From contig NZ_LQBP01000002.1 of NCBI RefSeq assembly GCF_001507545.1, positions 372,001 to 436,000 of the forward strand: DNA of 64,000 nt, read 5' to 3'. The stretch is from Ruegeria profundi. Lineage in GTDB: Bacteria > Pseudomonadota > Alphaproteobacteria > Rhodobacterales > Rhodobacteraceae. Shown here piece after piece: positions 15,945 through 24,912 of this stretch (the first letter of the stretch is position 1; the number at the start of each line of letters is the position of its first letter). Both the position numbers and the translations under genes were made by a program. The notes under the pieces were generated by a model, which saw nothing but the letters and a program-made list of their open reading frames with translations, searched no databases and had not been told where the DNA came from.

Positions 15945-17204
15945 TCAGTCATTTTGCAGGCTGTTCGGATCAAAGGCGCCGCCGAACCCGTCGTTGCTGG
16001 ATGGCGGCGTCTCGGACTGAGGTTGTGTTTCCTCACTGTCGCCGCCCAAGGTGTTTGGAGCGAATACATTGCCAAAACCGCTGTTGTTCGACGGCCTTGG
16101 CGCGGATTGCGCGCCACCCTGCTCGGCCTCTTCCGCCTCGCGTTGTTTGCGCTGTTCCTCGCGCTGCTGGCGCAGTTCCTGAATGCGTTGTTCCGCCTCA
16201 AGCCGCTTCTGTTCGCGGACATTGGCGACGCATTGAGCCGGGTCATAGGCGGTCGCAGTGCCGACAACCGTGATCGTTGCAACGGCGAAGATAACAACCA
16301 ATACCGCGGCCGCATTGCCGGCAAAAAAGCTGGGAAGCTTGATTTTGCCTGCCAGTTCCTCAACCGTCGCGTTCTTACGTACTGCTGCAACCAGTTCCTG
16401 ACGCTTCAGTTTGGCCTCGTTCAACAGGGCAAAGAACACAGTCAATGCCACGATGATAAAGGCCAGTGCCGAGATCGAAGGTGTGATGCCATAGCGCACC
16501 TTTTGCGCCAGTTCGATGGTCAGCGTCGGATACTCACCAAATGTAAAGGTGGTTGTGTTGTAGTTCTCGAACGAGGCGAGGAAGGCCAGAACCGCTGCCG
16601 AAGCGATAGCGGGCCGCATAAACGGCAGAAGGATCTTCCGGAATGCCTGCGCATGGGTTGCGCCAAGGTCAAGCGCTGCTTCGGTCAGCGCCACGTCATA
16701 GCGTTGCAGACGCGCCACCAAAACCAGCATGCAATAACTGGCGATAAAGGTGGATTGGCCAATCACCGTCAGGAATACGCCGTTCGACAACACACTGTCT
16801 GCGCCCAGCCCCAGCATGCGGTTGATCCGATCCCAAAACACCAGTGTCGAGATACCCAGAACCACGCCGGGTATCAGGATCGGCGCGATGATGACCGTGT
16901 AGTATGTGGCCCGCAGTTTGGGCCAGATCTGCGTCAGCATCAGCGCCCCCGCCAGACCCATCGCCACTGACAGAACCACCGTCCCGGCACCAATGATCAA
17001 CGAGTTTTTGATACCATTCAGAATGCGCTGATCCCGAAACAATTCATCAAACCACTGGAAAGTCAGGCACTCCCACGGCGACATCCTTGGAAAGGCCGAT
17101 GAGTTGAATGCCGTAACGGACATGATCACAAGCGGGCCTAACAGGTACAAGAAAAAGATAACGAGGTAGGCCCAGATGCTGACACGAAGGAAGGACCCGC
17201 TCAT
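15945..17204 (-). CDS. PotC-like ABC permease with extra helix and coiled-coil tail
   Basis: 419 residues, against about 260-290 for ordinary PotC. Residues 1 to about 270 are a normal binding-protein-dependent permease; the EAA motif reads ALTEAALDLGATHAQAFRKI. The extension has three parts: a seventh hydrophobic helix (about 297-319), a charged Glu/Arg/Gln coiled coil (about 331-362), and a low-complexity tail holding two copies of an 18-residue motif (372-389 and 402-419) with shared core GFGxxFxPNxL. With the usual topology the extra helix would place the tail in the periplasm. It overlaps the PotB-like gene by 4 bases. The permease call is firm; the tail's function is unknown. Confidence 0.88.
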   Translation of the reverse strand: MSGSFLRVSIWAYLVIFFLYLLGPLVIMSVTAFNSSAFPRMSPWECLTFQWFDELFRDQRILNGIKNSLIIGAGTVVLSVAMGLAGALMLTQIWPKLRATYYTVIIAPILIPGVVLGISTLVFWDRINRMLGLGADSVLSNGVFLTVIGQSTFIASYCMLVLVARLQRYDVALTEAALDLGATHAQAFRKILLPFMRPAIASAAVLAFLASFENYNTTTFTFGEYPTLTIELAQKVRYGITPSISALAFIIVALTVFFALLNEAKLKRQELVAAVRKNATVEELAGKIKLPSFFAGNAAAVLVVIFAVATITVVGTATAYDPAQCVANVREQKRLEAEQRIQELRQQREEQRKQREAEEAEQGGAQSAPRPSNNSGFGNVFAPNTLGGDSEETQPQSETPPSSNDGFGGAFDPNSLQND

Positions 17205-18121
17205 TTCCCGATATCCCCCATGTTCACCTTGAACAGGCGCATCACGGCCAGAACGAACAGGATACAGGTCACCAGAAGAACGATCGCGTAGGCCGCGCCT
17301 TGCGGCCAGTCATTGTTATCATTGAACTGTTGATAGATCAGTTGCGTGAACCACAACGACGAGGGCCCGCCCAAAATCTGCGGTGCGGCCAGCGCTCCGG
17401 CGCTGAGCATGAACACCATCGTACAGCCTGAACTGATCCCCGGCTTGGCATACGGAATGACTACCCGCCAGTGAATCCGCCACCATGGGGCGCCCAGGTC
17501 CCGCGCGGCCTCAATCTGGTTATGATCCAGGCTTTCGATCACGTTGTAGATCGGGAAGATCATCAGCAGGATATACGCGTATCCCAGACCCGCGTAGAGC
17601 GCGATATCGTTGCGGATAAAGTCGAACGGCGTATCGAAAATCCCCAACCCAACAAACAGGGTATTCAACACGCCGGTCTCGCCAAAAATGATCCGCAATG
17701 CGAAGGCGCGCAGGATTTCGTTGATCCAATAGGGGATGATCAACATGATCGCGAAGATGCGGATATGGCTGCCCTTTGATTGCCCAAGATAGTAGGCGAT
17801 TGGATAGCAAATGATCAGGTTGAAGATCGTCACGCAAACAGCTGCAATCAAGGTTCGGAAAAAGACCCTGAGATCAACGGCGTTATAGTCCTGACTGCCG
17901 CCTTCGGGGCCGTAGATCAGGTATTTGTAATTCTCTAGCGTATAAACGTCCTTTGGCCCGCCTATCTCTGGCGGTGGAAGGTTGGGACGGAACGAGAAGT
18001 CCAGCATCGACAGTTGCGGCAATATGATCAGGCCGATGGTCCAGAACAGGACCAAACCCAGGATCGCCAGCCCCATGCCGGTGCCGTTCCGATTGAAAAA
18101 CTCTTTCAGAAATTTGGGCAT
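17201..18121 (-). CDS. PotB-like ABC permease
   Basis: 306 residues with six predicted helices and the EAA region NQIEAARDLGAPWWRIHWRV. It follows the ATPase gene by 13 bases and overlaps the PotC-like gene (ATGA). The periplasmic loop after helix 1 contains a Pro-rich stretch (RPNLPPPEIGGPK). It is part of a spermidine/putrescine-type importer with the genes at 15945, 18135 and 19366. Confidence 0.9.
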   Translation of the reverse strand: MPKFLKEFFNRNGTGMGLAILGLVLFWTIGLIILPQLSMLDFSFRPNLPPPEIGGPKDVYTLENYKYLIYGPEGGSQDYNAVDLRVFFRTLIAAVCVTIFNLIICYPIAYYLGQSKGSHIRIFAIMLIIPYWINEILRAFALRIIFGETGVLNTLFVGLGIFDTPFDFIRNDIALYAGLGYAYILLMIFPIYNVIESLDHNQIEAARDLGAPWWRIHWRVVIPYAKPGISSGCTMVFMLSAGALAAPQILGGPSSLWFTQLIYQQFNDNNDWPQGAAYAIVLLVTCILFVLAVMRLFKVNMGDIGK

Positions 18122-18134
18122 CCGTCAGTCCCTC

Positions 18135-19247
18135 TTATTCCGCGGCCAGCTCACCCGCTGGAACCAGAACCGCATTTTGGGTCTCGTATTCCAGCGTGAT
18201 GCTTTGCCCGGTATGGTCCTGGAATGACTGGCCGTGGTTCGGAATTGACACCTTGATTTCCTTGCCACCGTCACCTTGGGTGAAGATGTTGAAGACGTTG
18301 CCCTCGAACTCTTCGTGTTTGACGCGCGCCGTTACATAGTGATCTCCGGTCGCGCCATCAGGAGCGATTGCCAATGCCTCAGGGCGGATGAACAGCATTG
18401 CATCGTCGCCCTCTTTCATCTTGCCTTGATTGGCTGTCGAAATCCGCGCCACCAAATCGCCCGAGCGGTTGGTCGCGATCATCGCCTCAGTGCCCATGAC
18501 TTGTTTGATCTTGCCCCGAAACACATTGTTTTCGCCCACGAACGATGCCGCAAAGGCCGTGTTCGGGTCATTGTAGATAGTCTTTCCTGTCGCGATCTGA
18601 TCAATCACCCCGTCCCGCATAACGGCAATATTGTCCGACATGGTCAACGCCTCACCCTGATCATGTGTGATGTAGATAAAGGTGATGCCAACGCGCTGTT
18701 GTATCTCGCGCAGTTCAGTCCGCATATGCTGGCGCAGCTTGAGATCAAGCGCCGAAAGCGGTTCGTCCAGTAACAGCACATCGGGTTCTGCGCATAAGGC
18801 ACGGGCAATGGCCACGCGCTGACGCTGCCCGCCCGAAAGCTCACTGGGTAGCTTGTCGCCCTGCCCCGGCAGCGCGATCATGTCCAACAGCTCATCCGCA
18901 CGCTTGCGGCGTTGCGCGGCACTGGCTCCTTTGATCTCCATCGAGAAGGTGATGTTTTCCCAAACTTTCATCAGCGGGAATAGCGCGAGATTCTGGAAGA
19001 TCAGTGCAGTCGGCCGCTTGTTAGGCCCGATGCCCAGCATGTCTTTGCCACCGATCAGAACCCGCCCCTCGCTGGGATCCAGAAAGCCGGAAACAGCGCG
19101 TAGGATCGTTGTCTTGCCACATCCCGAGGGTCCGAGAAACGAAAAGAAATCCCCGCCGTTTATATTCACATTGGCATCCCTCACAGCGACGAAATCGCCG
19201 AAACGAATCCACAGGTTTTCCAGATCTACACCGACCCCTGCACTCAT
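18135..19247 (-). CDS. PotA-like ABC ATPase
   Basis: 370 residues. Walker A GPSGCGKTT, signature LSGGQRQRV, Walker B LLLDEPLSALD and the switch histidine in YITHDQGEAL are all present, with a C-terminal TOBE domain (FIRPEALAIAPDG). It is the energising subunit of the polyamine-type importer. The gene lies 118 bases after the binding-protein gene, with a hairpin in the gap. Confidence 0.92.
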   Translation of the reverse strand: MSAGVGVDLENLWIRFGDFVAVRDANVNINGGDFFSFLGPSGCGKTTILRAVSGFLDPSEGRVLIGGKDMLGIGPNKRPTALIFQNLALFPLMKVWENITFSMEIKGASAAQRRKRADELLDMIALPGQGDKLPSELSGGQRQRVAIARALCAEPDVLLLDEPLSALDLKLRQHMRTELREIQQRVGITFIYITHDQGEALTMSDNIAVMRDGVIDQIATGKTIYNDPNTAFAASFVGENNVFRGKIKQVMGTEAMIATNRSGDLVARISTANQGKMKEGDDAMLFIRPEALAIAPDGATGDHYVTARVKHEEFEGNVFNIFTQGDGGKEIKVSIPNHGQSFQDHTGQSITLEYETQNAVLVPAGELAAE

Positions 19248-19327
19248 AGTTGGTATCTCCGTCTGGTGCGATGGCGGACCGCACCGAAATGGTATCCGTC
19301 ACGCCGAAACGGCGCGCAGGTGAAATA

Positions 19328-19349
19328 CCCCCCGCGCCGCGGCGGAGGG
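19328..19349 (-). terminator. Intercistronic hairpin after the binding-protein gene
   Basis: On the minus strand CCCTCCGC pairs with GCGGGGGG (8 pairs, one G-U) around a 6-base GC-rich loop. It lies between the binding-protein stop (19366) and the PotA-like start (19247). There is no U tract, so partial attenuation or message stabilisation is more likely than full termination. Confidence 0.5.
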
Positions 19350-19365
19350 CATCGTCGCAAAGCGA

Positions 19366-20490
19366 TCAGGCGCTTTTGAATTTGTTGACGAACTCGGTCC
19401 GGGTTTCAGCATACCAAGGTGCTTCTGCCGGCCACGGGTTGAGGTTGGCCAGTGAGTCGCCCGGATACGCTTCGGCAAAATTCTTTTTATAGGTGTCGCC
19501 GGAATACTGATCAGCCCCCAGAACTGGCGAGTTGTATCCGTGGCTGTCAATCGCCACGCCAGCAGGTTTCGCCTGATACGCGAAGTCAATGAAGGCATAG
19601 ACTTGATCGATATTCGTAGCACCGGTTGGCATCGCCATACCGTCGACCCACGCCATCGCGCCCTCAATCGGCGCCTGGTAGTGTACCGGCTCGCCAGCGG
19701 ATTTCAGCGCCAGTGGCGGTCCGTCCCATGTCTGGCCAACCACAACGCCTTCGTTCAGCAATCCGTTTTTCTGGGTGTCAGCATCGTTCCAGATCAACTT
19801 GATCCGATCTTTGCGTGCCACGCACCAATCGGTGATCTGGCTCCAGACCGTGCGCATAGTTTCTTCGTCGTTATACGCGGCCCAGACAGAGCCTGGCTCC
19901 ATCTCGCCCGAACGCTCCATAAATAGTCCCGCACCCAGCATCATCGAGTGTGCACGGCCCATGGTTTTTCCGGCGTTTTCTTCAGACCAGACGTCACCAT
20001 AAGACGGTGCATCACCTGCCGGCAGCCACAGGTCGGTCCGATATGCTATGCCTTCGGTACCCCAGATATGCGGCAGCCAGTGCACGCCGCTATCGGCAAA
20101 GTTCCAGGCATCCGTACCAATCGCGGCCATCGCCGGGTTTACCAGATCAATCGGAACTTTGCTCATGTCGAACGGCTGAAGAAGTTCCAGCGGCTCCCAT
20201 TGAAGCGAGCGGTTGTTGGTGGGCGAGACGATGTCAAAACCCTGACCGCCTGTGGCCTTCATCTTGTTAATGATTTCTTCGTTCGAACCGATGCCAGTGT
20301 AGTTCACCTTAATTCCAGTTAGAGTCTCGAACTCTTCGATGAATGACGGCGGCAGGTAGTCCGACCACATCAGAATGTTGATCTCACCCGAGGAGGCCAA
20401 CGCAGATTTACTGTAAAGCGGCGCGGCCAAAGCAGCCGCACCAGCCCCTTTCAAAACCGAGCGTCTGGAAATAGTTTTCCGGTAAGTCAT
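19366..20490 (-). CDS. PotD-like extracellular solute-binding protein, Tat signal
   Basis: 374 residues. The N-terminus carries a twin-arginine signal (ISRRSVLKGAGAAA) with cleavage after an Ala-rich region near residue 33. The body matches spermidine/putrescine binding proteins (INILMWSDYLPP; GFDIVSPTN; AWVDGMAMP, in which the Trp and Asp match the polyamine-contacting positions of PotD). The start at 20490 has a GGGAGA ribosome site; a longer upstream frame lacks one. The cargo is probably a polyamine, though related amine substrates are possible. It leads the minus-strand transporter operon and is divergent from the glucokinase fusion gene. Confidence 0.88.
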   Translation of the reverse strand: MTYRKTISRRSVLKGAGAAALAAPLYSKSALASSGEINILMWSDYLPPSFIEEFETLTGIKVNYTGIGSNEEIINKMKATGGQGFDIVSPTNNRSLQWEPLELLQPFDMSKVPIDLVNPAMAAIGTDAWNFADSGVHWLPHIWGTEGIAYRTDLWLPAGDAPSYGDVWSEENAGKTMGRAHSMMLGAGLFMERSGEMEPGSVWAAYNDEETMRTVWSQITDWCVARKDRIKLIWNDADTQKNGLLNEGVVVGQTWDGPPLALKSAGEPVHYQAPIEGAMAWVDGMAMPTGATNIDQVYAFIDFAYQAKPAGVAIDSHGYNSPVLGADQYSGDTYKKNFAEAYPGDSLANLNPWPAEAPWYAETRTEFVNKFKSA

Positions 20491-20889
20491 TTTTACATCT
20501 CCCGTGATTTGGACTCTGTTGGATTTTTTTATTGTTTGCACGCTAGAGCTTTGTGCCCGCCCTGTCAGCGCAAAAGTGACAGTTATCAGTTTCGATAGGT
20601 CCAGTTTGTTGCCGCACCCGTCAAAACCTATGCAAATTCAGTGCTCCGCTTGGCTGCGGTCAATGGGGCTAAACCTGCGCGGCCCAAACCCATGCAGATA
20701 AAATATGGAAAACGTCGAATGCGTCCATTGCCAAGATTTCTTTCCGCCCGCGTTGTCTTGCGCAGTACTTTTACCGGTAAAAAAGTCACTGAAAACGTCA
20801 CTCAACTCGCATATGGTATCGCTAACGGCTAGAATGCAGCAACCTGACCTGCTAAGTGCCAGATCGACCGGTCCAAACAGGTTCTGACG
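20491..20889. other. Divergent intergenic region (399 bases)
   Basis: No coding sequence is supported here. The region separates the PotD-like gene (leftward) from the GH1-glucokinase fusion (rightward) and must hold both promoters. It contains the palindrome at 20769-20782 and two GTCACT direct repeats just after it. No convincing -35/-10 pair stands out by eye. Confidence 0.5.
20769..20782. promoter_or_regulatory. 14-base perfect palindrome TTTTACCGGTAAAA
   Basis: A perfect palindrome with a central CCGG, about 110 bases upstream of the glucokinase fusion start. The symmetry and central CG resemble LacI/GalR-family operators of alpha-proteobacterial sugar genes. No LacI-family gene is present in this window, so the regulator must lie elsewhere. 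Confidence 0.5.
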
Positions 20890-22878
20890 ATGAAATACAA
20901 CCGTTCTGATTTCCCTTCGGATTTCCTTTTTGGTGTCGCATCCTCTGGCGAACAGGATTTCGAACTGGTGCAACGTACCGGGTTTGACTGTTGTTCGTTC
21001 CAGATTGACTGGGTTCGTGTCCTGCCCGACGGGCGTGGCACGGTGAAAGAGGCTGGACTGGACGTGTACGACCGCCTGACCGATGCGCTGTTGGCGCGTG
21101 GAATTCGCCCCTGCGCTACGCTCCATCACGGGGAACTGCCAGCGGTGTTAATGGATATGGGCGGGTGGCGTAACCGCGATGTCGCCGGGTGGTTCGCAGA
21201 CTTTACCGACTTGGTCATGAGTCGGATTGGCGATCGGATTTTCAGCGTCGCGCCTATTAGTTTCCCGTCGCATGCAGTAGGAGCCCATAGTGGCGAAAGC
21301 CATGCGCCCGGTCAACAAGACGCCCGCTCCGCCACCCGCACGATGCATCACATGATGCTGGCACATGGCAATGCCATCAACGCGATGCGTGGACTTGGCA
21401 TGACCAATCTTGGGGCTGAAGTCGGCAATCCAATCAATGACAATCGGCCGTTGTGGGATTGCATATTCAAAAAGGCCTATCCAGATACCTTGCTAAAGCG
21501 TTTAGAACCCCACCTGCCCGTCGGGTGGCAAGACGACTTGGGCATAATTGGTGCCGCGTTAGACTGGTGCGCGCTCGGCTACACCGTGCACGATCAGGTC
21601 AAACCAGCCGACCTGGAGTGTGTCCAACAGGACTATACTCGTGATCTGCCGGTCTACGTTTTTGATAATCGCACAGCCAACTCATTGCACCTGCAGCATG
21701 ACGATTGGACTCGCGACGTTGACCTTCACCTGACGGCAGTGCACGACGCACTGGAGAAGGGTGTTCCGATCAAGGGATACTTTGCACGCGCCGTGCCCGA
21801 CATTGACAAGGCTGGGCCTCATAACTTTGCTCCAATGCTGAAAACCGTTCTGGCAGGTGGCTCTGTGTCATTGCCTTTGGCGCAGCCTGTTGGCGCTATG
21901 CATGCGCATTGGAACCTTGTGGCCGATATCGGCGGCACCAATACGCGGCTGGGTGTGGTCTCGGACGGCAAGGTGACAGACCTGCGCAAATTCCCGACCG
22001 GAACTCTGCCCGAGTTACTGGAGGCCTTTCAGATCCTGCGCGATGAGATTGGCACCAATCCGCGCGCCGTCGTTGCCGCAGGTGCTGGGCCGGTAAAAGA
22101 CGGGACGATCAGCCTGACGAATGCAAAGCTCGACCTGTCCGAGGCTGATATCGGCAAGGCTACCGGCGCGCAGCATACATTTGTGATCAATGACTTCACC
22201 GCAGCCGCTTGGTCGGTGGCCGAGATCACCGGTGATGATGTCGAGGTGTTGCAAGGTGCCCCGACCCCACCCCAAGGCACCCGTCTGGTTGTGGGTCCAG
22301 GTACCGGCCTTGGTGTTGGCGCGCTGGTATTCTCCGAAGGCCGCTACCACACCGCCTCTGGCGAAGGTGGCCATGTCGGATTGGCACCCCGTCATGAAGA
22401 TGAGGTCGAAATATTCCGCGCCGCTCGCCACATCGCGCCAGATTGTTTTTTTGACGACACTTTGGTGATCGAGGCAGAGATGTTCCTAAGCGGTACGGGT
22501 CTGCCGATTCTGTACCGGGCTGCCGGTATCGCCGCAGGACATCCAAACACTCCAATGCGCAGCGCCAAGGACATTTTGCAGGATGCCCGCATGCAGACCG
22601 ATCCAATCGCCGAAAAGGCAGCATATATGTTCACCACCCACCTGGGCGCGGTGATGGGAGACCTTGCCGTGGCCTTGATGCCGACGGGTGGCGTCTTCCT
22701 TGTGGGCGGTGTTGCTGAAAAAAACCGTTGGTTGTTCAAGGATACGTTCCGTGAAGCGTTTAATGCGGGTGGTCGTTTCACGGGATTGCGGCGGTCGATG
22801 AACTTATACGTATCGGAACAGGATGAATTTGGCATTGTTGGCGCTAACAACTTCTGCAAAAGTGCGCTTGAACGCTAG
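20890..22878 (+). CDS. GH1-like domain fused to glucokinase
   Basis: 662 residues. Residues 1 to about 330 follow a GH1 beta-glucosidase barrel (SDFLFGVASSGEQD; ILPDGRG-like VLPDGRGTVKEAGLDVYDRL; TLHHGELP; GGWRNRD), but shortened and without the catalytic glutamates. The TLNEP segment reads APISF (Ser124 at the acid/base position) and TENG reads FDNR (Asp259 at the nucleophile). Residues about 340-662 are a bacterial glucokinase (ADIGGTNTRLGVV; INDFTAAAWSV; GPGTGLGVGAL; SGEGGHVGLAP). The kinase part looks functional: glucose plus ATP to glucose-6-phosphate. The GH1 part is probably a non-hydrolytic sugar-binding or structural domain. No stop or frameshift separates the two. Confidence 0.88.
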   Translation: MKYNRSDFPSDFLFGVASSGEQDFELVQRTGFDCCSFQIDWVRVLPDGRGTVKEAGLDVYDRLTDALLARGIRPCATLHHGELPAVLMDMGGWRNRDVAGWFADFTDLVMSRIGDRIFSVAPISFPSHAVGAHSGESHAPGQQDARSATRTMHHMMLAHGNAINAMRGLGMTNLGAEVGNPINDNRPLWDCIFKKAYPDTLLKRLEPHLPVGWQDDLGIIGAALDWCALGYTVHDQVKPADLECVQQDYTRDLPVYVFDNRTANSLHLQHDDWTRDVDLHLTAVHDALEKGVPIKGYFARAVPDIDKAGPHNFAPMLKTVLAGGSVSLPLAQPVGAMHAHWNLVADIGGTNTRLGVVSDGKVTDLRKFPTGTLPELLEAFQILRDEIGTNPRAVVAAGAGPVKDGTISLTNAKLDLSEADIGKATGAQHTFVINDFTAAAWSVAEITGDDVEVLQGAPTPPQGTRLVVGPGTGLGVGALVFSEGRYHTASGEGGHVGLAPRHEDEVEIFRAARHIAPDCFFDDTLVIEAEMFLSGTGLPILYRAAGIAAGHPNTPMRSAKDILQDARMQTDPIAEKAAYMFTTHLGAVMGDLAVALMPTGGVFLVGGVAEKNRWLFKDTFREAFNAGGRFTGLRRSMNLYVSEQDEFGIVGANNFCKSALER

Positions 22879-22917
22879 AATGACCCCATGCACCAATTTA
22901 AGCAGAAAGGACCCGGC

Positions 22918-23844
22918 ATGATCCTGTGCTGCGGCGAAGCCCTGATCGATATGATCGCCACGCCGACCGTTTCGGGCGGTGACGGGTTCGTGCCCCATTC
23001 CGGCGGCGCTGTTTTCAACACGGCCATTGCACTGGGGCGATTGGGGTCTTCGGTTGGAATGTTGACTGGTCTCTCGTCCGATATGTTCGGGGACCAATTG
23101 GCACGCGCATTGAAAGACAGCCATGTAGATACAAGTCATGTGATCCGATCGGATCGGCCCACCACACTGGCTTTTGTGCAGCTGAAGGACGGGCACGCCA
23201 CCTACAGTTTCATGGACGAGAATTCTGCCGGGCGCATGCTCACCCCCGAGGATATGCCCGTTCAACTGCCCGCCATATCGGCCTTGTACTTCGGCGGGAT
23301 CAGCCTGGCGTGCGAACCCTGCGCCGATGCTTATGCCGCGTTGATGAACCAGCATGCGGCGGATCGGGCCGTTATGATAGATCCAAATATCCGCCCTGAT
23401 TTCATCAAGGATCAAACCCGTTATCGCAGCCGTCTGAATCGCATGATTGCTCAGGCCGACATCGTCAAGGTCTCGGACGAAGATCTGGATTGGATTGTTC
23501 CCGGCCCGGAAAGCACGGACGAGAAAGTGCCGCTGCTGTTACAGGCTGGCCCGGCCATAGTCATCGTGACGCGCGGCAGTGACGGCGCATCAGGCTATCT
23601 GGCGGACGGTTCCACAACCTCGGTCCCGGTTCAGCCGGTGGATGTTGTCGATACCGTGGGTGCCGGTGACACATTCAACGCCGGGGTCCTTGCCGAACTT
23701 GATCGCAGCGGCCATCTGACCAAGACCGCCTTGCGGTCCCTGCCGGCGGAAACGTTGCGCGCCGCGCTTTCCAAGGGCGCAGCCGTCGCCGCCATCACAG
23801 TATCCCGCGCCGGGGCGAACCCGCCCTGGGCGCACGAGCTTTGA
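22918..23844 (+). CDS. PfkB-family sugar kinase, probable fructokinase
   Basis: 308 residues. It has the ribokinase-family N-terminal signature (CCGEALIDMIATP; HSGGAVFNTAIALGRLG) and the C-terminal motif DTVGAGDTFNAG holding the catalytic aspartate. The start at 22918 is preceded by AGAAAGGA; an ATG 30 bases earlier has none. It lies between the glucokinase fusion and a ketol-isomerase that can make fructose from mannose, so fructose is the likely substrate. The phosphorylated position is not readable from sequence. Confidence 0.85.
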   Translation: MILCCGEALIDMIATPTVSGGDGFVPHSGGAVFNTAIALGRLGSSVGMLTGLSSDMFGDQLARALKDSHVDTSHVIRSDRPTTLAFVQLKDGHATYSFMDENSAGRMLTPEDMPVQLPAISALYFGGISLACEPCADAYAALMNQHAADRAVMIDPNIRPDFIKDQTRYRSRLNRMIAQADIVKVSDEDLDWIVPGPESTDEKVPLLLQAGPAIVIVTRGSDGASGYLADGSTTSVPVQPVDVVDTVGAGDTFNAGVLAELDRSGHLTKTALRSLPAETLRAALSKGAAVAAITVSRAGANPPWAHEL

Positions 23845-23860
23845 CCGCTGAGAGAGTCCG

Positions 23861-24532
23861 ATGAAACGTTCTGAAATCAATGCCATCAAATCCGAGGCCG
23901 AGGCCTTTATCCGCTCATTCGGTGCTGTCCTGCCACCCTTTGCGAACTGGTCCCCCGACCAGATGCGCAGCGATAAGGCCGCCGGTATTCGCGACCGTGG
24001 CCTTGGATGGGACATTACCGATTATGGGCAAGGTCGTTTTGACGAACTGGGCCTGTTCCTTTTTACCCTGCGCAACGGCGATGTGAGCGATCTGAACAGT
24101 GGCCGGGGTATGCTCTATGCTGAAAAGCTGCTGGTGTCGCGGGACGAACAGTTGTCACCGATGCATCGCCACATCGTAAAGGCCGAGGACATCATCAACC
24201 GTGGCGGCGGCGATCTGGTAATGGAGATGTATGCCTCAGACGCTGATGGCGGAGTCGACCGCGACACTCCCGTTATTGTGCCCAGCGATGGTTGTCCGGT
24301 GACGATCAAACCCGGTGAATTGCTGCGTCTGAAGCCGGGTGAAAGTGTCACCCTCATGCCCGGCGTTTGGCATGCGTTCTGGGCAGAACAGGGTGATTGC
24401 CTGATCGGCGAGGTCTCAACCGTAAATGATGATCGCACCGACAACGTATTTGAAGACCCAATCCCGCGGTTCGCGACAATTGAGGAAGACGTCGCGCCCG
24501 ATTTCCTTCTGGTGGCAGACTATTTCAGCTAG
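23861..24532 (+). CDS. D-lyxose/D-mannose ketol-isomerase (cupin)
   Basis: 223 residues, matching the D-lyxose isomerase cupin family. The metal-binding cupin motif is visible in SPMHRHIVKAEDIINRGGG (two His, Lys, Glu) with the second part in PGVWHAFWAEQG. This family interconverts D-lyxose/D-xylulose and D-mannose/D-fructose. Placed 16 bases after a fructokinase-like gene, it suggests mannose use through fructose without a mannose kinase. It is the last gene of this operon. Confidence 0.85.
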   Translation: MKRSEINAIKSEAEAFIRSFGAVLPPFANWSPDQMRSDKAAGIRDRGLGWDITDYGQGRFDELGLFLFTLRNGDVSDLNSGRGMLYAEKLLVSRDEQLSPMHRHIVKAEDIINRGGGDLVMEMYASDADGGVDRDTPVIVPSDGCPVTIKPGELLRLKPGESVTLMPGVWHAFWAEQGDCLIGEVSTVNDDRTDNVFEDPIPRFATIEEDVAPDFLLVADYFS

Positions 24533-24645
24533 GGCGTTACGCTTCTTTTCTTAAATCGGAAAAACGCATTATCATGGTTCTCGACAACAGGCTGGGGTCT
24601 ATGCCCTGGCCCTGAGGGCACACTTGATGTGAGAGGACCGGTTGG

Positions 24646-24909
24646 ATGGTAACGAAAGCCGAACTAGAAGCCGAGGTCGCCGACCTGCGCCGGCAACTGG
24701 CTGAGCAGACCGCAGCCACGAAGCAAGCGGCTGCGCCAGAGACGCACGGCTCAATGGCCGACAGGATAGCCGAAAATATCGACGACTGGGCCGGGCAGCT
24801 AGAAGAAGCGCTGAATGAACTGGAAGACCTGCCGCAAAAGAGGCCAATCCTGTTTGCCGTTGGTATTTTCGCGATTGGCTATCTGCTGGGCCGGTCCGGT
24901 AGGAGCTGA
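24646..24909 (+). CDS. Small membrane-anchored coiled-coil protein (YqjD/ElaB-like)
   Basis: 87 residues. The N-terminal half is a charged heptad-rich helix (KAELEAEVADLRRQLAEQ) and the C-terminus has one transmembrane helix (about 68-85) ending in GRSGRS. This resembles the DUF883/YqjD-type tail-anchored proteins. GAGGA precedes the ATG. It is followed after 3 bases by a holin-X-like gene, a pairing common for cell-envelope stress proteins. The function is unknown. Confidence 0.72.
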   Translation: MVTKAELEAEVADLRRQLAEQTAATKQAAAPETHGSMADRIAENIDDWAGQLEEALNELEDLPQKRPILFAVGIFAIGYLLGRSGRS

Positions 24910-24912
24910 ACC

